DNA of 49,659 bases from CAVQOB01 sp963714325 (GCA_963714325.1 CAVQOB010000024.1:1-49659); one strand, 5' to 3'. Counted from the stretch's first letter, positions 16,610-25,040 are shown. Notes: generated by a model not told the origin, from the sequence alone. Numbers and translations are program-made.

Positions 16610-17833
16610 ATGACCCATATTTCTGCTCACGACGCGATCGTCATTGGCGCCGGCCCGGCCGGGCTCGCGGCCGCGCTGGCATTGGCACGGCTCGAACGCA
16701 ACATCTGCCTCGTCGCGCCGAAGTCTCCGCATGGCGACGCGCGCACCACGGCGCTGCTCGGCGGCAGCATCGACCTGATGATCAACCTCGGCGTCTGGTC
16801 CGATCTCGCCAGCGACACCGAACCGCTCCACGCTATCCGCATCGTCGATGACCGCGGCGGGTTGCTGCGCGCACCCGACGTGATGTTCCAGGCGAGCGAG
16901 ATCGGCGCGTCCCGCTTCGGCGTCAATGTCGCGAACGCGCCGCTGGTCGCAGCCCTGCTGGCCCGCGTCACGGCAACGCCCAACATCGACCGCCGGTTCG
17001 GCCATGCTGTCGCTGGCATCGACATCGAGACCAACGGCGCGCGCCTGCGCCTGACGGATGGCAGCTGCGTCCATGCCGCACTGATTGTCGGTGCCGATGG
17101 CCGCCAATCCATCGCCCGCACAGCGTCGGGCATTGCGACGTCGCACTGGAGCTATCCACAAGCAGCGATCGTCACGGCGTTCGCCCACGACAAATCCCAC
17201 GACGGCATCTCGACCGAATTCCATCGCGCGAACGGTCCGCTGACAACCGTGCCGATGCGCACGAACGGTCATCACTTCGCGTCCAGTCTCGTCTGGGTCG
17301 ATGCGCCGGGCACGGTCGCACAACTCAAGGCTCTCGACGATGTCGCTTTCATGCGCGCACTCGACGAACGCCTGCATGGACTGCTCGGCCGCATCTCAAG
17401 CCTCGCGCCACGCGCCGATTTTCCCTTATCGGGCCTCAGCACAGCCTCGCCCGCCGCGCGTCACATCGCCCTCGTCGGCGAGGCCGCCCACGTACTCCCG
17501 CCGATTGGCGCACAAGGTCTCAACCTCGGCTTTCGCGATGCGGCTGCACTTGCCGATTGCGTAGGCGATGGCTTGGCGGTCGGCGAAGCGTTGGGCGGCG
17601 ATGCCATGCTGCAGCGGTTTGTGCGTGCCCGCCGCGCCGACACGCAAGCCCGCGTCACGGCCATCGACATGCTCAATCGCTCGCTGTTGACCGACATCCT
17701 TCCCGTGCAGGCGTTGCGCGGCATCGGGCTGCATTTGCTCGCCAACAGTGAGACACTGCGTCGGCGCGCGATCCACGCCGGCCTTGAGCCGGTTGGCGAA
17801 CGCCCGCGCCTGATGCGCCCCGCCGCTCGCTGA
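16610..17833 (+). CDS. UbiH/UbiF-type FAD-dependent monooxygenase
   Basis: 407 aa. Residues 8-30 are a Rossmann dinucleotide fold (DAIVIGAGPAGLAAALALAR), VGADGRQS near 165 is the DG motif, and ALVGEAAHVLPPIGAQGLNL near 290 the GD motif that contacts FAD ribityl. In this class the flavin hydroxylates aromatic rings, most often during ubiquinone synthesis; UbiH, UbiF, UbiI and UbiL-like members cannot be separated by eye. The ARTTALLGGSIDLM segment matches the UbiH group. It follows tctA after 71 bp with a weak ribosome site, so it may be read from its own promoter. It converges on the GNAT gene with 12 bp between stops. Confidence 0.85.
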   Translation: MTHISAHDAIVIGAGPAGLAAALALARLERNICLVAPKSPHGDARTTALLGGSIDLMINLGVWSDLASDTEPLHAIRIVDDRGGLLRAPDVMFQASEIGASRFGVNVANAPLVAALLARVTATPNIDRRFGHAVAGIDIETNGARLRLTDGSCVHAALIVGADGRQSIARTASGIATSHWSYPQAAIVTAFAHDKSHDGISTEFHRANGPLTTVPMRTNGHHFASSLVWVDAPGTVAQLKALDDVAFMRALDERLHGLLGRISSLAPRADFPLSGLSTASPAARHIALVGEAAHVLPPIGAQGLNLGFRDAAALADCVGDGLAVGEALGGDAMLQRFVRARRADTQARVTAIDMLNRSLLTDILPVQALRGIGLHLLANSETLRRRAIHAGLEPVGERPRLMRPAAR

Positions 17834-17845
17834 CACTGGACAGAT

Positions 17846-18433
17846 TCAGTCCTTGAGATCGCGACCGAGAAAGACGACCGCGTTGCCATTCCAGGACGTC
17901 CGCGCACGCTCAATGAAGCCGAGGCGATTGTAGAAACGGATGTTGCGTGCCTCTGCCCCGGTGACCACATGCACGCCGCCGATCCCGGCCGCAGCCGATC
18001 GCGCGCAGAAGGCTTCGACCAGCTGCGCGCCGATCCCTTGATTGCGTGCCGACGCCGTGACGTTGATATGCAGATGGGCTGGAAACCAGTCCGCGACGGT
18101 GGCGAACGCCGAAAAATATCCAAGCGCTGCAAAGCGCGTCGAACGCGCCGGATGATCCCAGCAGCCGACGAGGTAACCGGCCACGCCACCATCGCGAGCA
18201 AGCGCTAGGTAGACATGCTCGCGATCGCGTTCGAGATACTGGCCGAGCCAGAGTGACCGGAATGCTGCCCGCTCGGCCTCGTTGCGGAACTTAGCGCTCG
18301 TCGTCTCCTGGAAAATCGCGTCGATACCGCCGAGCAGGGCTGGTAGCAGGGCCCCACCCGCCAACGGGTCAGCTTCAACCTCCGCAAGGCGGCGGATCGG
18401 CAAGCTTTGCGGCTGGGACGGATGATCGACCAT
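17846..18433 (-). CDS. GNAT-family N-acetyltransferase
   Basis: 195 aa from the ATG at 18433, where a GGTGG-type ribosome site and the start of coherent protein sequence (MVDHPSQPQSLPIRRLAEVE) agree; a longer frame to 18574 has no support. The GNAT core is clear at about 120-160: LHINVTASARNQGIGAQLVE contains the R/Q-x-x-G-x-G/A acetyl-CoA loop (RNQGIGA), and NIRFYNRLGFIERAR is the C-terminal motif B. AGYLVGCWDHP is the preceding strand. Substrate unknown. It is monocistronic, facing the monooxygenase gene tail to tail. Confidence 0.85.
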   Translation of the reverse strand: MVDHPSQPQSLPIRRLAEVEADPLAGGALLPALLGGIDAIFQETTSAKFRNEAERAAFRSLWLGQYLERDREHVYLALARDGGVAGYLVGCWDHPARSTRFAALGYFSAFATVADWFPAHLHINVTASARNQGIGAQLVEAFCARSAAAGIGGVHVVTGAEARNIRFYNRLGFIERARTSWNGNAVVFLGRDLKD

Positions 18434-18738
18434 AGGCCACCATTCCCGATTTTGTGTCGCCACACCACCCCCGCCAACCCCAGCGCGACATCCGGCGTTC
18501 GCTACTGCAGCAATTGGCCGTTTTCGCCCAGTTTGCTGCAACAGCGCAAACTCCAATGACCGAACTTTAAACAATCATAACAATGCTAAAACCGCAGCGA
18601 ATGGCCGTTATGCAATTCTGTCTATTGCTGCGCCGCAGCATGGCATGCCATATACCAGACAACGCGAGCCGGGTTGGACGGGCGTCAAGTTCCCTCCTCT
18701 CGGCCCCACCGAACCGCACTTTTCCCGAGAGAACGCCG
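18434..18738. other. Intergenic region upstream of the 70-aa protein
   Basis: 305 bp between a minus-strand and a plus-strand gene. An A/T-richer stretch (CTTTAAACAATCATAACAAT, 18563-18582) precedes a CTGC-GCC-GCAG palindrome and GGCATGCC. No further coding potential seen; the 52 codons in frame upstream of 18739 lack a ribosome site and protein-like composition. Confidence 0.4.
18628..18638. promoter_or_regulatory. CTGC-N3-GCAG palindrome, PhaR-like operator candidate
   Basis: CTGC-GCC-GCAG lies 100 bp upstream of the 70-aa gene. The same form, CTGC-N3-GCAG, has been described for PhaR, the polyhydroxyalkanoate repressor of Rhodobacter. One 8-base match in GC-rich DNA is weak evidence; the intergenic position near a promoter-like TATACC is the only extra support. 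Confidence 0.25.
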
Positions 18739-18951
18739 ATGAACACCGCCACCTTCCAGCAGCCGAGCCACTTCACTGATGCCGCCGAGCCGGCCCTGGG
18801 CGCGCGCATCCTGACGGCGCTCGCGACCACCGCCGCCGCCATCTCCGAGGGCGCCGCAGCTGCCCATACCTACCGCCACGCCCTTGGCCGGGGACTCGGC
18901 GAGAAGGAAGCCACCCGCCGCGCCTTCGAACAGCATTTCGCAGGCCACTGA
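18739..18951 (+). CDS. Small hypothetical protein, 70 aa
   Basis: Starts MNTATFQQPSHFTDAAEPAL at 18739, after GAGAGAACG, and ends with FAGH. The central part is an Ala-rich helix (ILTALATTAAAISEGAAAA) followed by a conserved-looking basic helix-turn segment (GRGLGEKEATRRAFEQHF) that resembles short Rhizobiales proteins in which 'Gxxx-EAxRxAFEKHF' ends the chain. No signal peptide. Its last codons and stop lie inside the first unit of a 14-bp tandem repeat, so the C-terminus may have been created or altered by the repeat. Function unknown; an upstream PhaR-like palindrome hints at carbon-storage control but is unproven. Confidence 0.6.
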   Translation: MNTATFQQPSHFTDAAEPALGARILTALATTAAAISEGAAAAHTYRHALGRGLGEKEATRRAFEQHFAGH

Positions 18952-19012
18952 AGTTTGGCCACTGAAGTTTGGCCACTGACGTTTGGCCACTGAAATTTGG
19001 CCGCTGACGTTT
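18943..19012 (+). repeat. Five 14-bp tandem repeats
   Basis: Units GGCCACTGAAGTTT (18943, 18957), GGCCACTGACGTTT (18971), GGCCACTGAAATTT (18985) and GGCCGCTGACGTTT (18999), followed by GGCGGCAG. The first unit contains the TGA stop of the 70-aa gene. Since 14 is not a multiple of three, unit number does not preserve a frame. It lies between convergent genes. Confidence 0.9.
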
Positions 19013-19063
19013 GGCGGCAGATCAGGCGCCACCGGGCATTCAAGTTGACGCTCGCTAGCCCCG

Positions 19064-20074
19064 CTACGCGCTCCGCGTTTGCCGCTGCTTCGTCGCCCGC
19101 GCCAGCGTGACGACGACTGTCGCCACGATGTCGTCGACACTGGCGCCGCGCGACAGATCCGATACCGGCCGTGCGAAACCCTGGAGGAACGGTCCGATCG
19201 CCTGCGCGCCGCCGAGCGCCTGCACCAGCTTGTAGGCGATATTCCCGGCATCGAGATCGGGAAAGACCAGCACATTGGCTTGCCCCGCGACCGAGCTTGC
19301 GCCTTTCACCTTCTTCGCGGCCGTCACCAGGCTCAACGCCGCATCGCCCTGCAATTCGCCATCGATCGCGAGGTCGGGCTGGCGCTGCCGGACGATCGCA
19401 AGCGCCGCCTTGATCTTGTCGACATCGCCGTGTTGCGCGCTGCCATGTGTCGAGAATGACAGCAACGCCACCCGCGGCGCGACGCCCAACACCTCGTGTG
19501 CGCTCGCCGCCGATGCCCGGGCAATATCCGCCAATTCTTCCGGCGTCGGGTTGGCATTGACTGCGCAATCCGCGAAGATCACCGTCCGCGATCCACCCTC
19601 TGCGTGCGGGCAGCGCATCAGAAAAAAGCTCGACGGCGTGGCAATCCCCTCAGCAAGACCAATGGTCATCAATCCCGCCTCGATCACGCGTTTGGTTGGA
19701 TTGGCAACGCCCGCCACCATCGCCGCCGCTTGGGCCGCATCGACCAGCGCACCGCCGAAATAGAGCGGCTTACGCACCAGCCGCTCGGCCATGCCGACCG
19801 TCATGCTGCCACGACGTTTCGCGATACCTTCTGCCAAGACCCGCACCGCCCCATCGCTCTTCGGATCGCGGATCTCGATATCGGCGAGCGCAATTCCGGC
19901 CGCCACGGCACGCGTCCCAATCTCCGCTGGCGATCCGATAAGCACCGGACGCGCCAGCCGTTCTCGCAGCAAACGCGCTGCCGCCCGTAAAATCCGTTCG
20001 TCTTCAGCTTCCGGGAAAACGACTTTCAGTCCGTGCCCGTGAATTGCGGCCGCACTCGATGCCATCACGTCCAT
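19064..20074 (-). CDS. pta: Phosphate acetyltransferase
   Basis: 336 aa from ATG 20074, preceded by AAGGAAA; a longer frame to 20395 is only the antisense of the divergent gene. The protein is the short single-domain Pta: KVVFPEAEDERILRAA at the N-terminus, the substrate-site region RCPHAEGGSRTVIFADCAVN, VALLSFSTHGSAQHGDVDKI, and ANVLVFPDLDAGNIAYKLVQ with GPFLQGFARPVSDLSRGASV near the end. It interconverts acetyl-CoA and acetyl phosphate in the cytoplasm. No acetate kinase is adjacent, so its partner must be elsewhere. It shares a 78-bp promoter region with a citrate synthase that uses the same acetyl-CoA pool. A phosphate butyryltransferase is a less likely alternative. Confidence 0.9.
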   Translation of the reverse strand: MDVMASSAAAIHGHGLKVVFPEAEDERILRAAARLLRERLARPVLIGSPAEIGTRAVAAGIALADIEIRDPKSDGAVRVLAEGIAKRRGSMTVGMAERLVRKPLYFGGALVDAAQAAAMVAGVANPTKRVIEAGLMTIGLAEGIATPSSFFLMRCPHAEGGSRTVIFADCAVNANPTPEELADIARASAASAHEVLGVAPRVALLSFSTHGSAQHGDVDKIKAALAIVRQRQPDLAIDGELQGDAALSLVTAAKKVKGASSVAGQANVLVFPDLDAGNIAYKLVQALGGAQAIGPFLQGFARPVSDLSRGASVDDIVATVVVTLARATKQRQTRSA

Positions 20075-20106
20075 CGTCTCAGATTTCCTTAGCTTCCAGA
20101 TTCCGG

Positions 20107-20117
20107 AACAATTTGTT
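20107..20117. promoter_or_regulatory. AACAA-T-TTGTT palindrome between pta and citrate synthase
   Basis: A perfect 5-bp-arm palindrome at the centre of the 78-bp divergent gap, framed by TTCCGG and TTTCC. Its A/T-rich sequence differs from the surroundings. It could be an operator shared by both genes or part of a -10 element; not matched to a known regulator. Confidence 0.3.
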
Positions 20118-20152
20118 ACAGTTTCCGAGACACCGCCATCCGGGAGCCTATC

Positions 20153-21298
20153 ATGAGCACCGAACCGCAACCTGAGATCAAGATCTACCGTGGCCTCAAG
20201 GATGTCACCTTCGAACGCTCCGACTGCACGCGCATCGACGGTAAAGCTGGCGAGCTCAGCTACCGCGGCTATTCCATCCACGACCTGGCCAGCCATTCCT
20301 CGTTCGAAGAAACCGCGTTCCTGCTGATCGAAGGCAAACTGCCGACGCGCGCCGAACTCGCGGCTTTCGACCAGCGCCTCAAGGCCGCCCGCCAACTACC
20401 TCCTGAAATCCTCGACATTTTGCACGCCGTCAAGGCCGCCCACCCGATGGATGCGCTGCGCACCGCCGTCTCCGCGCTCGCCGCCTTCGATCCCGACGTC
20501 GCCGACAACAGCCGGCAAGCCACCATCGCCAAGTCCATCCGCCTTGCGAGCCAAATCCCGATGATCGTCGCAGCGCACGAACGCATCCGCCGCGCTCAAC
20601 CGATCGTCGCGCCGGAACCGACGCTTGGCCACGCCGCCAATTTCCTCGCCATGCTGAAAGGCGAAAAACCCTCCGCCGACGCCGCCAAGCTGCTCGACAC
20701 CGACTTTGTGCTACACGCCGAACACGGCTCCAATGCCTCCTCCTTCACCGCCCGCGTCGTGATTGGCACCGAGGCCAACCTACACGCCGCCATGACCGCC
20801 GCCATCGCCGCGCTTTCAGGGCCTGCCCACGGCGGCGCTGCCGAAGACGTCATGCGCATGGCGACCGAGATTGGCGATGCCAGCAACGTCAAAGACTACG
20901 TGAAGAAAAAGCGCGCAGCCAAGGAGGCGATCACCGGCTTCGGCCATCGCGTCTACCGCGCCGAGGACCCGCGCGCGCGCCACATGCGTGATGGCGTCAA
21001 GCGACTGTCGGCGGAAATGGGCGAGCCTAAATGGTACGCCATCCTGCAGGCGCTGGTCGCGGAAATGCAGCCCTATGCCCGCCATGGCGTCAACGTGAAC
21101 GTCGATTTCTATTCGGGCGTCATCTACTATCTGCATGGCATCCCGAACGACCTGTTCGTGCCGATCTTCGCCGTCGGCCGCGTCCCCGGTTGGACCGTGC
21201 AGGTGCTCGAGCAGTTGGCCAACAACATTCTCATTCGCCCGCTGACGCTGTACACTGGGCCGGAGCCGCGCCCCTACGTGCCGATCGACGCGCGCTGA
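20153..21298 (+). CDS. Short citrate synthase / 2-methylcitrate synthase
   Basis: 381 aa, the length of the dimeric, non-NADH-regulated citrate synthases that include 2-methylcitrate synthase (PrpC). Active-site residues are visible: LHAEHGSNAS at 188-197, His226 in GPAHGGA, His265 in GFGHRVYR, and Asp318 in NVNVDFYSG. They condense oxaloacetate with acetyl- or propionyl-CoA. It is distinct from the 439-aa GltA at the right end of this window. Divergent from pta and followed after 18 bp by an ApbA/PanE reductase, with no prpB/prpD nearby, so a methylcitrate role is not supported by context. CGGGAG is the ribosome site. Confidence 0.9.
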   Translation: MSTEPQPEIKIYRGLKDVTFERSDCTRIDGKAGELSYRGYSIHDLASHSSFEETAFLLIEGKLPTRAELAAFDQRLKAARQLPPEILDILHAVKAAHPMDALRTAVSALAAFDPDVADNSRQATIAKSIRLASQIPMIVAAHERIRRAQPIVAPEPTLGHAANFLAMLKGEKPSADAAKLLDTDFVLHAEHGSNASSFTARVVIGTEANLHAAMTAAIAALSGPAHGGAAEDVMRMATEIGDASNVKDYVKKKRAAKEAITGFGHRVYRAEDPRARHMRDGVKRLSAEMGEPKWYAILQALVAEMQPYARHGVNVNVDFYSGVIYYLHGIPNDLFVPIFAVGRVPGWTVQVLEQLANNILIRPLTLYTGPEPRPYVPIDAR

Positions 21299-21316
21299 AC
21301 TCGGAGACAGCATTCC

Positions 21317-22237
21317 ATGAAAATCACGGTCCTTGGCGCCGGTGCGCTCGGCGGCTATTACGGCGGCCGTCTCGTCGAGAACGGCGCCGCCGTCACGTTC
21401 CTCGTCCGGCCCGCCCGCAAGGCCATTCTCGACCGCGACGGATTGCGCATCGACAGCCCGCTCGGCAACGCAACTCTTAAGGTCGAAAGCCGCACCACAA
21501 CGACGATCACGCCCGACGCCGACATCCTGCTGCTCACCTGCAAGGCCTACGACCTTGACGACGCGATCACCACCATCAAGCCGGCCGTCGGGCCGCAGAC
21601 CGCCATCCTGCCGATCCTCAACGGCCTCGCTCATTTCGACCGGCTCATCGCCGCCTTCGGCCACGCGCGCATCATCGGTGGCCTCGCCAAGATCCAGGCG
21701 ACGCTCGCGTCAGACGGCCAGATCCTCCACCTCAACGACTGGAATGAGATCGTCTTCGGCGAATTGGACGGCCGCACATCAAAGCGCGTGACGGATTTCC
21801 ATGCCCTGTTCACGAAGCCCAAGGTCAACGCGCAAGTGTCGGCCGATATCCGCGCCGAACTGTGGAAAAAGCTCGTCCACCTCTCGACCGTCGCAGCGGT
21901 CACGACGTTGACCCGGCAATCGATCGGCATCGTCAACAAGTCAGCCGATGGCCCCTGGCTGATCGCCACCACGCTCGACGCCGCAGCCCGCATCGCCGCC
22001 GCCGCAGGCTATCCGATGACCGACGCCTATATGGCCGCCTACACCAAGACGTTCGCCGGCGCCGGCAATGCCTACAAGGCCTCGATGCTGCGCGACATGG
22101 AAAAGGGCGGCGCCGCCGAAGGCGAGCACATCCTCGGCTTCATGCGCGACCTCGCAACCAAGCACGCCATCGACGCGCCCGTCTTCCGCATCGCGGCGGC
22201 AAACGTGCAGGCTTACGAGGCGGGACGCGTGCGGTGA
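21317..22237 (+). CDS. ApbA/PanE-family 2-dehydropantoate 2-reductase
   Basis: 306 aa, normal for the family. Residues 1-20 are the NADPH Rossmann motif (MKITVLGAGALGGYYGGRL). LLTCKAYDLDDAI and AILPILNGLAHFDRL are the conserved central strand and asparagine region, and ELWKKLVHLSTVAAVTTLTR carries the catalytic lysine-asparagine helix position (here W-K-K-L). KASMLRDMEKGGAAEGEHIL is the C-terminal substrate motif. The canonical enzyme reduces ketopantoate to pantoate for CoA synthesis, but many paralogues act on other 2-keto acids. It is probably cotranscribed with the citrate synthase (18-bp gap, GGAG site). A role in CoA supply beside an acetyl-CoA-using enzyme would be sensible but is inference. 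Confidence 0.85.
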   Translation: MKITVLGAGALGGYYGGRLVENGAAVTFLVRPARKAILDRDGLRIDSPLGNATLKVESRTTTTITPDADILLLTCKAYDLDDAITTIKPAVGPQTAILPILNGLAHFDRLIAAFGHARIIGGLAKIQATLASDGQILHLNDWNEIVFGELDGRTSKRVTDFHALFTKPKVNAQVSADIRAELWKKLVHLSTVAAVTTLTRQSIGIVNKSADGPWLIATTLDAAARIAAAAGYPMTDAYMAAYTKTFAGAGNAYKASMLRDMEKGGAAEGEHILGFMRDLATKHAIDAPVFRIAAANVQAYEAGRVR

Positions 22238-22254
22238 GCAGCGCCGATACGGGT

Positions 22255-22285
22255 GGGCATCCGAAGCGCCAGCAAAGTGCGCAGT
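22255..22285 (+). repeat. Dispersed repeat core, copy 1
   Basis: TGGGCATCCGAAGCGCCAGC followed by AAAGTGC. It is nearly identical to 48384-48410, inside the palindromic element after gltA. Only about 25 bp are shared, in the same orientation. Confidence 0.55.
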
Positions 22286-22317
22286 TGGTGGATTCGAGCG
22301 CTACATCGCAGCAACAT

Positions 22318-22345
22318 CGACTGCACTGCGCAAACGGTGCAGTCG
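22318..22345. terminator. Hairpin between convergent genes
   Basis: CGACTGCAC (22318-22326) and GTGCAGTCG (22337-22345) form a perfect 9-bp stem with a 10-base loop, in the 128-bp gap between the tail-to-tail reductase and methyltransferase genes. It is followed by only a short AATTT, so it is a plausible bidirectional but not canonical terminator. Confidence 0.45.
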
Positions 22346-22365
22346 ACGGCAATTTCATGCGACAG

Positions 22366-23223
22366 TCACGATGGACGACGCCCGACAGCGGCGATCATGA
22401 TGCACGGACCTTCGAACCGGCCATTGGCCTCGAATGCCGCCAACTTTTCACCGACCTCAGCCCATGCTTGAGCCTTGGCCTTTTCATCAAGCTTTCCGAG
22501 CATCTGATGGAGCGCGCCGAATAACTCCTGTTCGAAGCGCAGGCATTCGGCTGCACTCGGCAATATGACGGGGGCATTGACCTTACGTGCCTGCACATCG
22601 ACAAGTCCGGCGGCTTCGAACAATGCTTCAAGCCGTCCAGGAGCTCCCAGGCTGAAGGGCCCGGGTTGGCCGGCGGCAGGCGGTGGAAGCGCTGCATGCC
22701 GGCGGATCACGGTGACCGGATCGGAGAAGAAGCGGCACGCTTCGGGCGTCGCGTAGACGATGGCCCCGACGTAGCCTCCCGGTCGAAGTGCGGCCACCTG
22801 TCGCTTCACCGCGCCCACTTGATCGGGGAAGTAGATCAGCCCCACCCGCGACAGGGCGGCATCAAAGGGTTCTCCAGCAAGCGCGATCTCCTCGCCATCC
22901 ATGACCCGCGCGGTGGCATTCCGCAGACCTGCCGCCAAGAAATTCGCGTCGGCCAGAGCCGTCAGCGCCTCGGATATGTCGGTCGTCAGAACATAGCCGG
23001 CGGGGCCGACACGACGCGCCGATTGCAAGGCCTCCTGGCCGGAGCCACCCGCAATGTGAAGCACACGACTGCCCGGACGGACATTGGCCATATCGAGCAG
23101 CGTCTCGCTCACCGGCCCGAGCCAGCTATCGAGCAGCGGACCCCAGGCATTCCAGCGGTCCGCTACAGCATTCCACTGCCCGTGCGTCGTCTTCTTGAAC
23201 GCCGTTGCATCGAAGCTCGTCAT
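22366..23223 (-). CDS. Class I SAM-dependent methyltransferase (UbiE/COQ5-like)
   Basis: 285 aa from ATG 23223, seven bases after GGGAG; eight more codons upstream are probably untranslated. SAM-binding motif I is VLHIAGGSGQEALQ near residue 55 (the usual G-x-G-x-G appears as AGGSG), motif II around ARVMDGEEIALAGEPFDAAL, and motif III as ALRPGGYVGAIVY. The N-terminal QWNAVADRWNAWGPLLDSWL resembles UbiE-type methyltransferases that act on small molecules. Substrate unknown. It is divergent from the winged-helix/TPR regulator 210 bp away, a layout in which the regulator often controls its neighbour. Confidence 0.8.
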   Translation of the reverse strand: MTSFDATAFKKTTHGQWNAVADRWNAWGPLLDSWLGPVSETLLDMANVRPGSRVLHIAGGSGQEALQSARRVGPAGYVLTTDISEALTALADANFLAAGLRNATARVMDGEEIALAGEPFDAALSRVGLIYFPDQVGAVKRQVAALRPGGYVGAIVYATPEACRFFSDPVTVIRRHAALPPPAAGQPGPFSLGAPGRLEALFEAAGLVDVQARKVNAPVILPSAAECLRFEQELFGALHQMLGKLDEKAKAQAWAEVGEKLAAFEANGRFEGPCIMIAAVGRRPS

Positions 23224-23432
23224 AACTAACTCCCTTAGGTTGCTCACTTTGGCCCGCCGCCCCGACGCGGGCTTGCAAAGACAAACCTAGCCGCAGTAGG
23301 CAGCCGATGCTTGAGGCTTGCATTCAGATGACCTTCAGGTACCCTTTATTCTGCCATCGAAACGCATTTGATAGGCCCGCCGCACCTGTCCGTAAGATAC
23401 GGCACAGCACTATTGGAAGAGCGAGCCACGCA

Positions 23433-25040
23433 ATGCGCGAAATCGGCCCGAACCGCCTGCTCGTATTTGATCAATTCGATGTTGACCTAGATGCAGCTGT
23501 TGTCCGAGTTAACGGCGCAGTTGTGCACATCGAACCGCAGGTCTTCGAGCTGATCGCCTTCCTCGTCGTCCATCGGGGCCGCCTCGTGAGCTACGACGAA
23601 ATCGTCGAGCACGTCTGGCACGGGCGGATCATTTCCGATGCGGCAATAGCGAGCCGTGTCAACGCGGCGCGAAAAGCGCTAGGTGACGACGGGACTGTCC
23701 AGCGCGTGATCAAGACGGTCCGCGGCCGAGGATTGCGCTTCGAACTCCAGCCGCGCGAAGACCTTGGAGTTGGGATTGACCATGACCGCGTCCACGAAGC
23801 CCCAGGTTTGGCGGCCGGTGTCGCGACGCCCATCACCGAGACCGAGCCCAAAATGCCATCGATTGCCGTCCTCCCGTTCGACAACATGTCGAATGACGCG
23901 GGCCAGTCCTATTTCGCCGATGGCATCGTCGAGGACATCATCACAGGGTTGTCGCGCGTCAGGCAGCTGTTCGTCATCGCGCGCAACTCGACGTTTGCCT
24001 ACAAGGGAAAGTACGTGGATGTTCGCCAAGTCGGACGCGAGCTTGGCGTGCGCTATGTGCTTGAGGGCAGTGTCCGGAAAGCCGGCGAGAAAGTGCGCAT
24101 CACTGGACAACTCGTCGAGACCAGCGACGGACATCAAATCTGGGCCGACCGTTTCGACGGCGACGTAGCCGACGTCTTCGAGTTGCAGGACCGGATCACG
24201 AGCAGCGTCATCGGTGCAATTCAACCTTCAATCCGCGCTGCCGAAGTTGCAAGATCGCGCCGGAAGCGGCCCGAAAATCTCGACGCCTACGATCTCTACA
24301 TGCAGGCATTGCCGCATGTTTCAGCGCTCGATAGAAAATCCAATGCAAAGGGCCTTGCCTTGCTCGATCAGGCATTGCAGCGCGATCCCCACTACGGGTC
24401 AGCGCTCGCCATGTCTGCTTGGTGCCATGCGCAGCGGTGTGTCTATAGCTGGACGGAAGATTTCGGATTTGATAGCCGACGCGCGCTTGCGTTGGCCGAA
24501 CGTGCCGTGCAGCAAACGGCAGATGACTCGTTTGCGTTGTCGATGCTCGGCGCCGCCCACACTCTTGTCCGAGATTTCGATCGGGCCGAGGAACTTCTTT
24601 CGCGCGCGTTGGAGCATGATCCTAATTGTAGTTGGGGATGGAACCGATTTGGCTGGCTTCACGGCTATCGTGACAGACCGGGAGAGAGCATCAATTGCTT
24701 CGAGAAGGCTCTCCGCCTCAGTCCGCTGGATCCGATCAATTTCAATTGCCATTTTGGCATCGGAGCAGCGCATTACATCGAATCGCGAAACGACCAGGCA
24801 ATCGCCTGGATGGAAAAGGCACTCGTGGCAAAACCCGATGCGCGTTGGATTTATCGGCAGCTTGTTCCAGCCTATGCAGATGCTGGCCATCTCGATGCCG
24901 CCGACAAAGGCCTGCGATTGCTCCTGCGCGACTATCCAGGCATGACCTGCGATAAGATTCGTGCGGACATGCTGTATTCCGAACCCGTGATGAACCGCAT
25001 CTGCGCAGGGCTCGCTCGGGTAGGCTTGCGACTGAGTTGA
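23433..25040 (+). CDS. Winged-helix regulator with TolB-like and TPR domains (CadC-like, soluble)
   Basis: 535 aa from ATG 23433. Residues 5-100 are an OmpR/PhoB-type winged helix (VNGAVVHIEPQVFELIAFLV, ASRVNAARKALGDDG, IKTVRGRGLRFE). A linker leads to IAVLPFDNMSNDAGQSYFAD, the TolB-like/adenylate-cyclase-associated domain (about 145-270, including ARNSTFAYKGK and GVRYVLEGSVRKAG). Then TPR repeats run to the end (ALDQALQRDPHYGSALAMSA, RALEHDPNCSWGWNRFGWLH). Unlike E. coli CadC there is no transmembrane helix between the DNA-binding and sensing parts, so it should act wholly in the cytoplasm. Such proteins are usually transcriptional activators; the signal is unknown. Codon use is slightly less GC-biased than neighbours. 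Confidence 0.85.
   Translation: MREIGPNRLLVFDQFDVDLDAAVVRVNGAVVHIEPQVFELIAFLVVHRGRLVSYDEIVEHVWHGRIISDAAIASRVNAARKALGDDGTVQRVIKTVRGRGLRFELQPREDLGVGIDHDRVHEAPGLAAGVATPITETEPKMPSIAVLPFDNMSNDAGQSYFADGIVEDIITGLSRVRQLFVIARNSTFAYKGKYVDVRQVGRELGVRYVLEGSVRKAGEKVRITGQLVETSDGHQIWADRFDGDVADVFELQDRITSSVIGAIQPSIRAAEVARSRRKRPENLDAYDLYMQALPHVSALDRKSNAKGLALLDQALQRDPHYGSALAMSAWCHAQRCVYSWTEDFGFDSRRALALAERAVQQTADDSFALSMLGAAHTLVRDFDRAEELLSRALEHDPNCSWGWNRFGWLHGYRDRPGESINCFEKALRLSPLDPINFNCHFGIGAAHYIESRNDQAIAWMEKALVAKPDARWIYRQLVPAYADAGHLDAADKGLRLLLRDYPGMTCDKIRADMLYSEPVMNRICAGLARVGLRLS

Noticed and set aside
18943..19012. CRISPR array
   Set aside because: Units are 14 bp, directly abutting, without spacers.
20075..20395. 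N-terminal extension of Pta
   Set aside because: Antisense to the citrate synthase gene and not part of the Pta family; a ribosome site supports ATG 20074.
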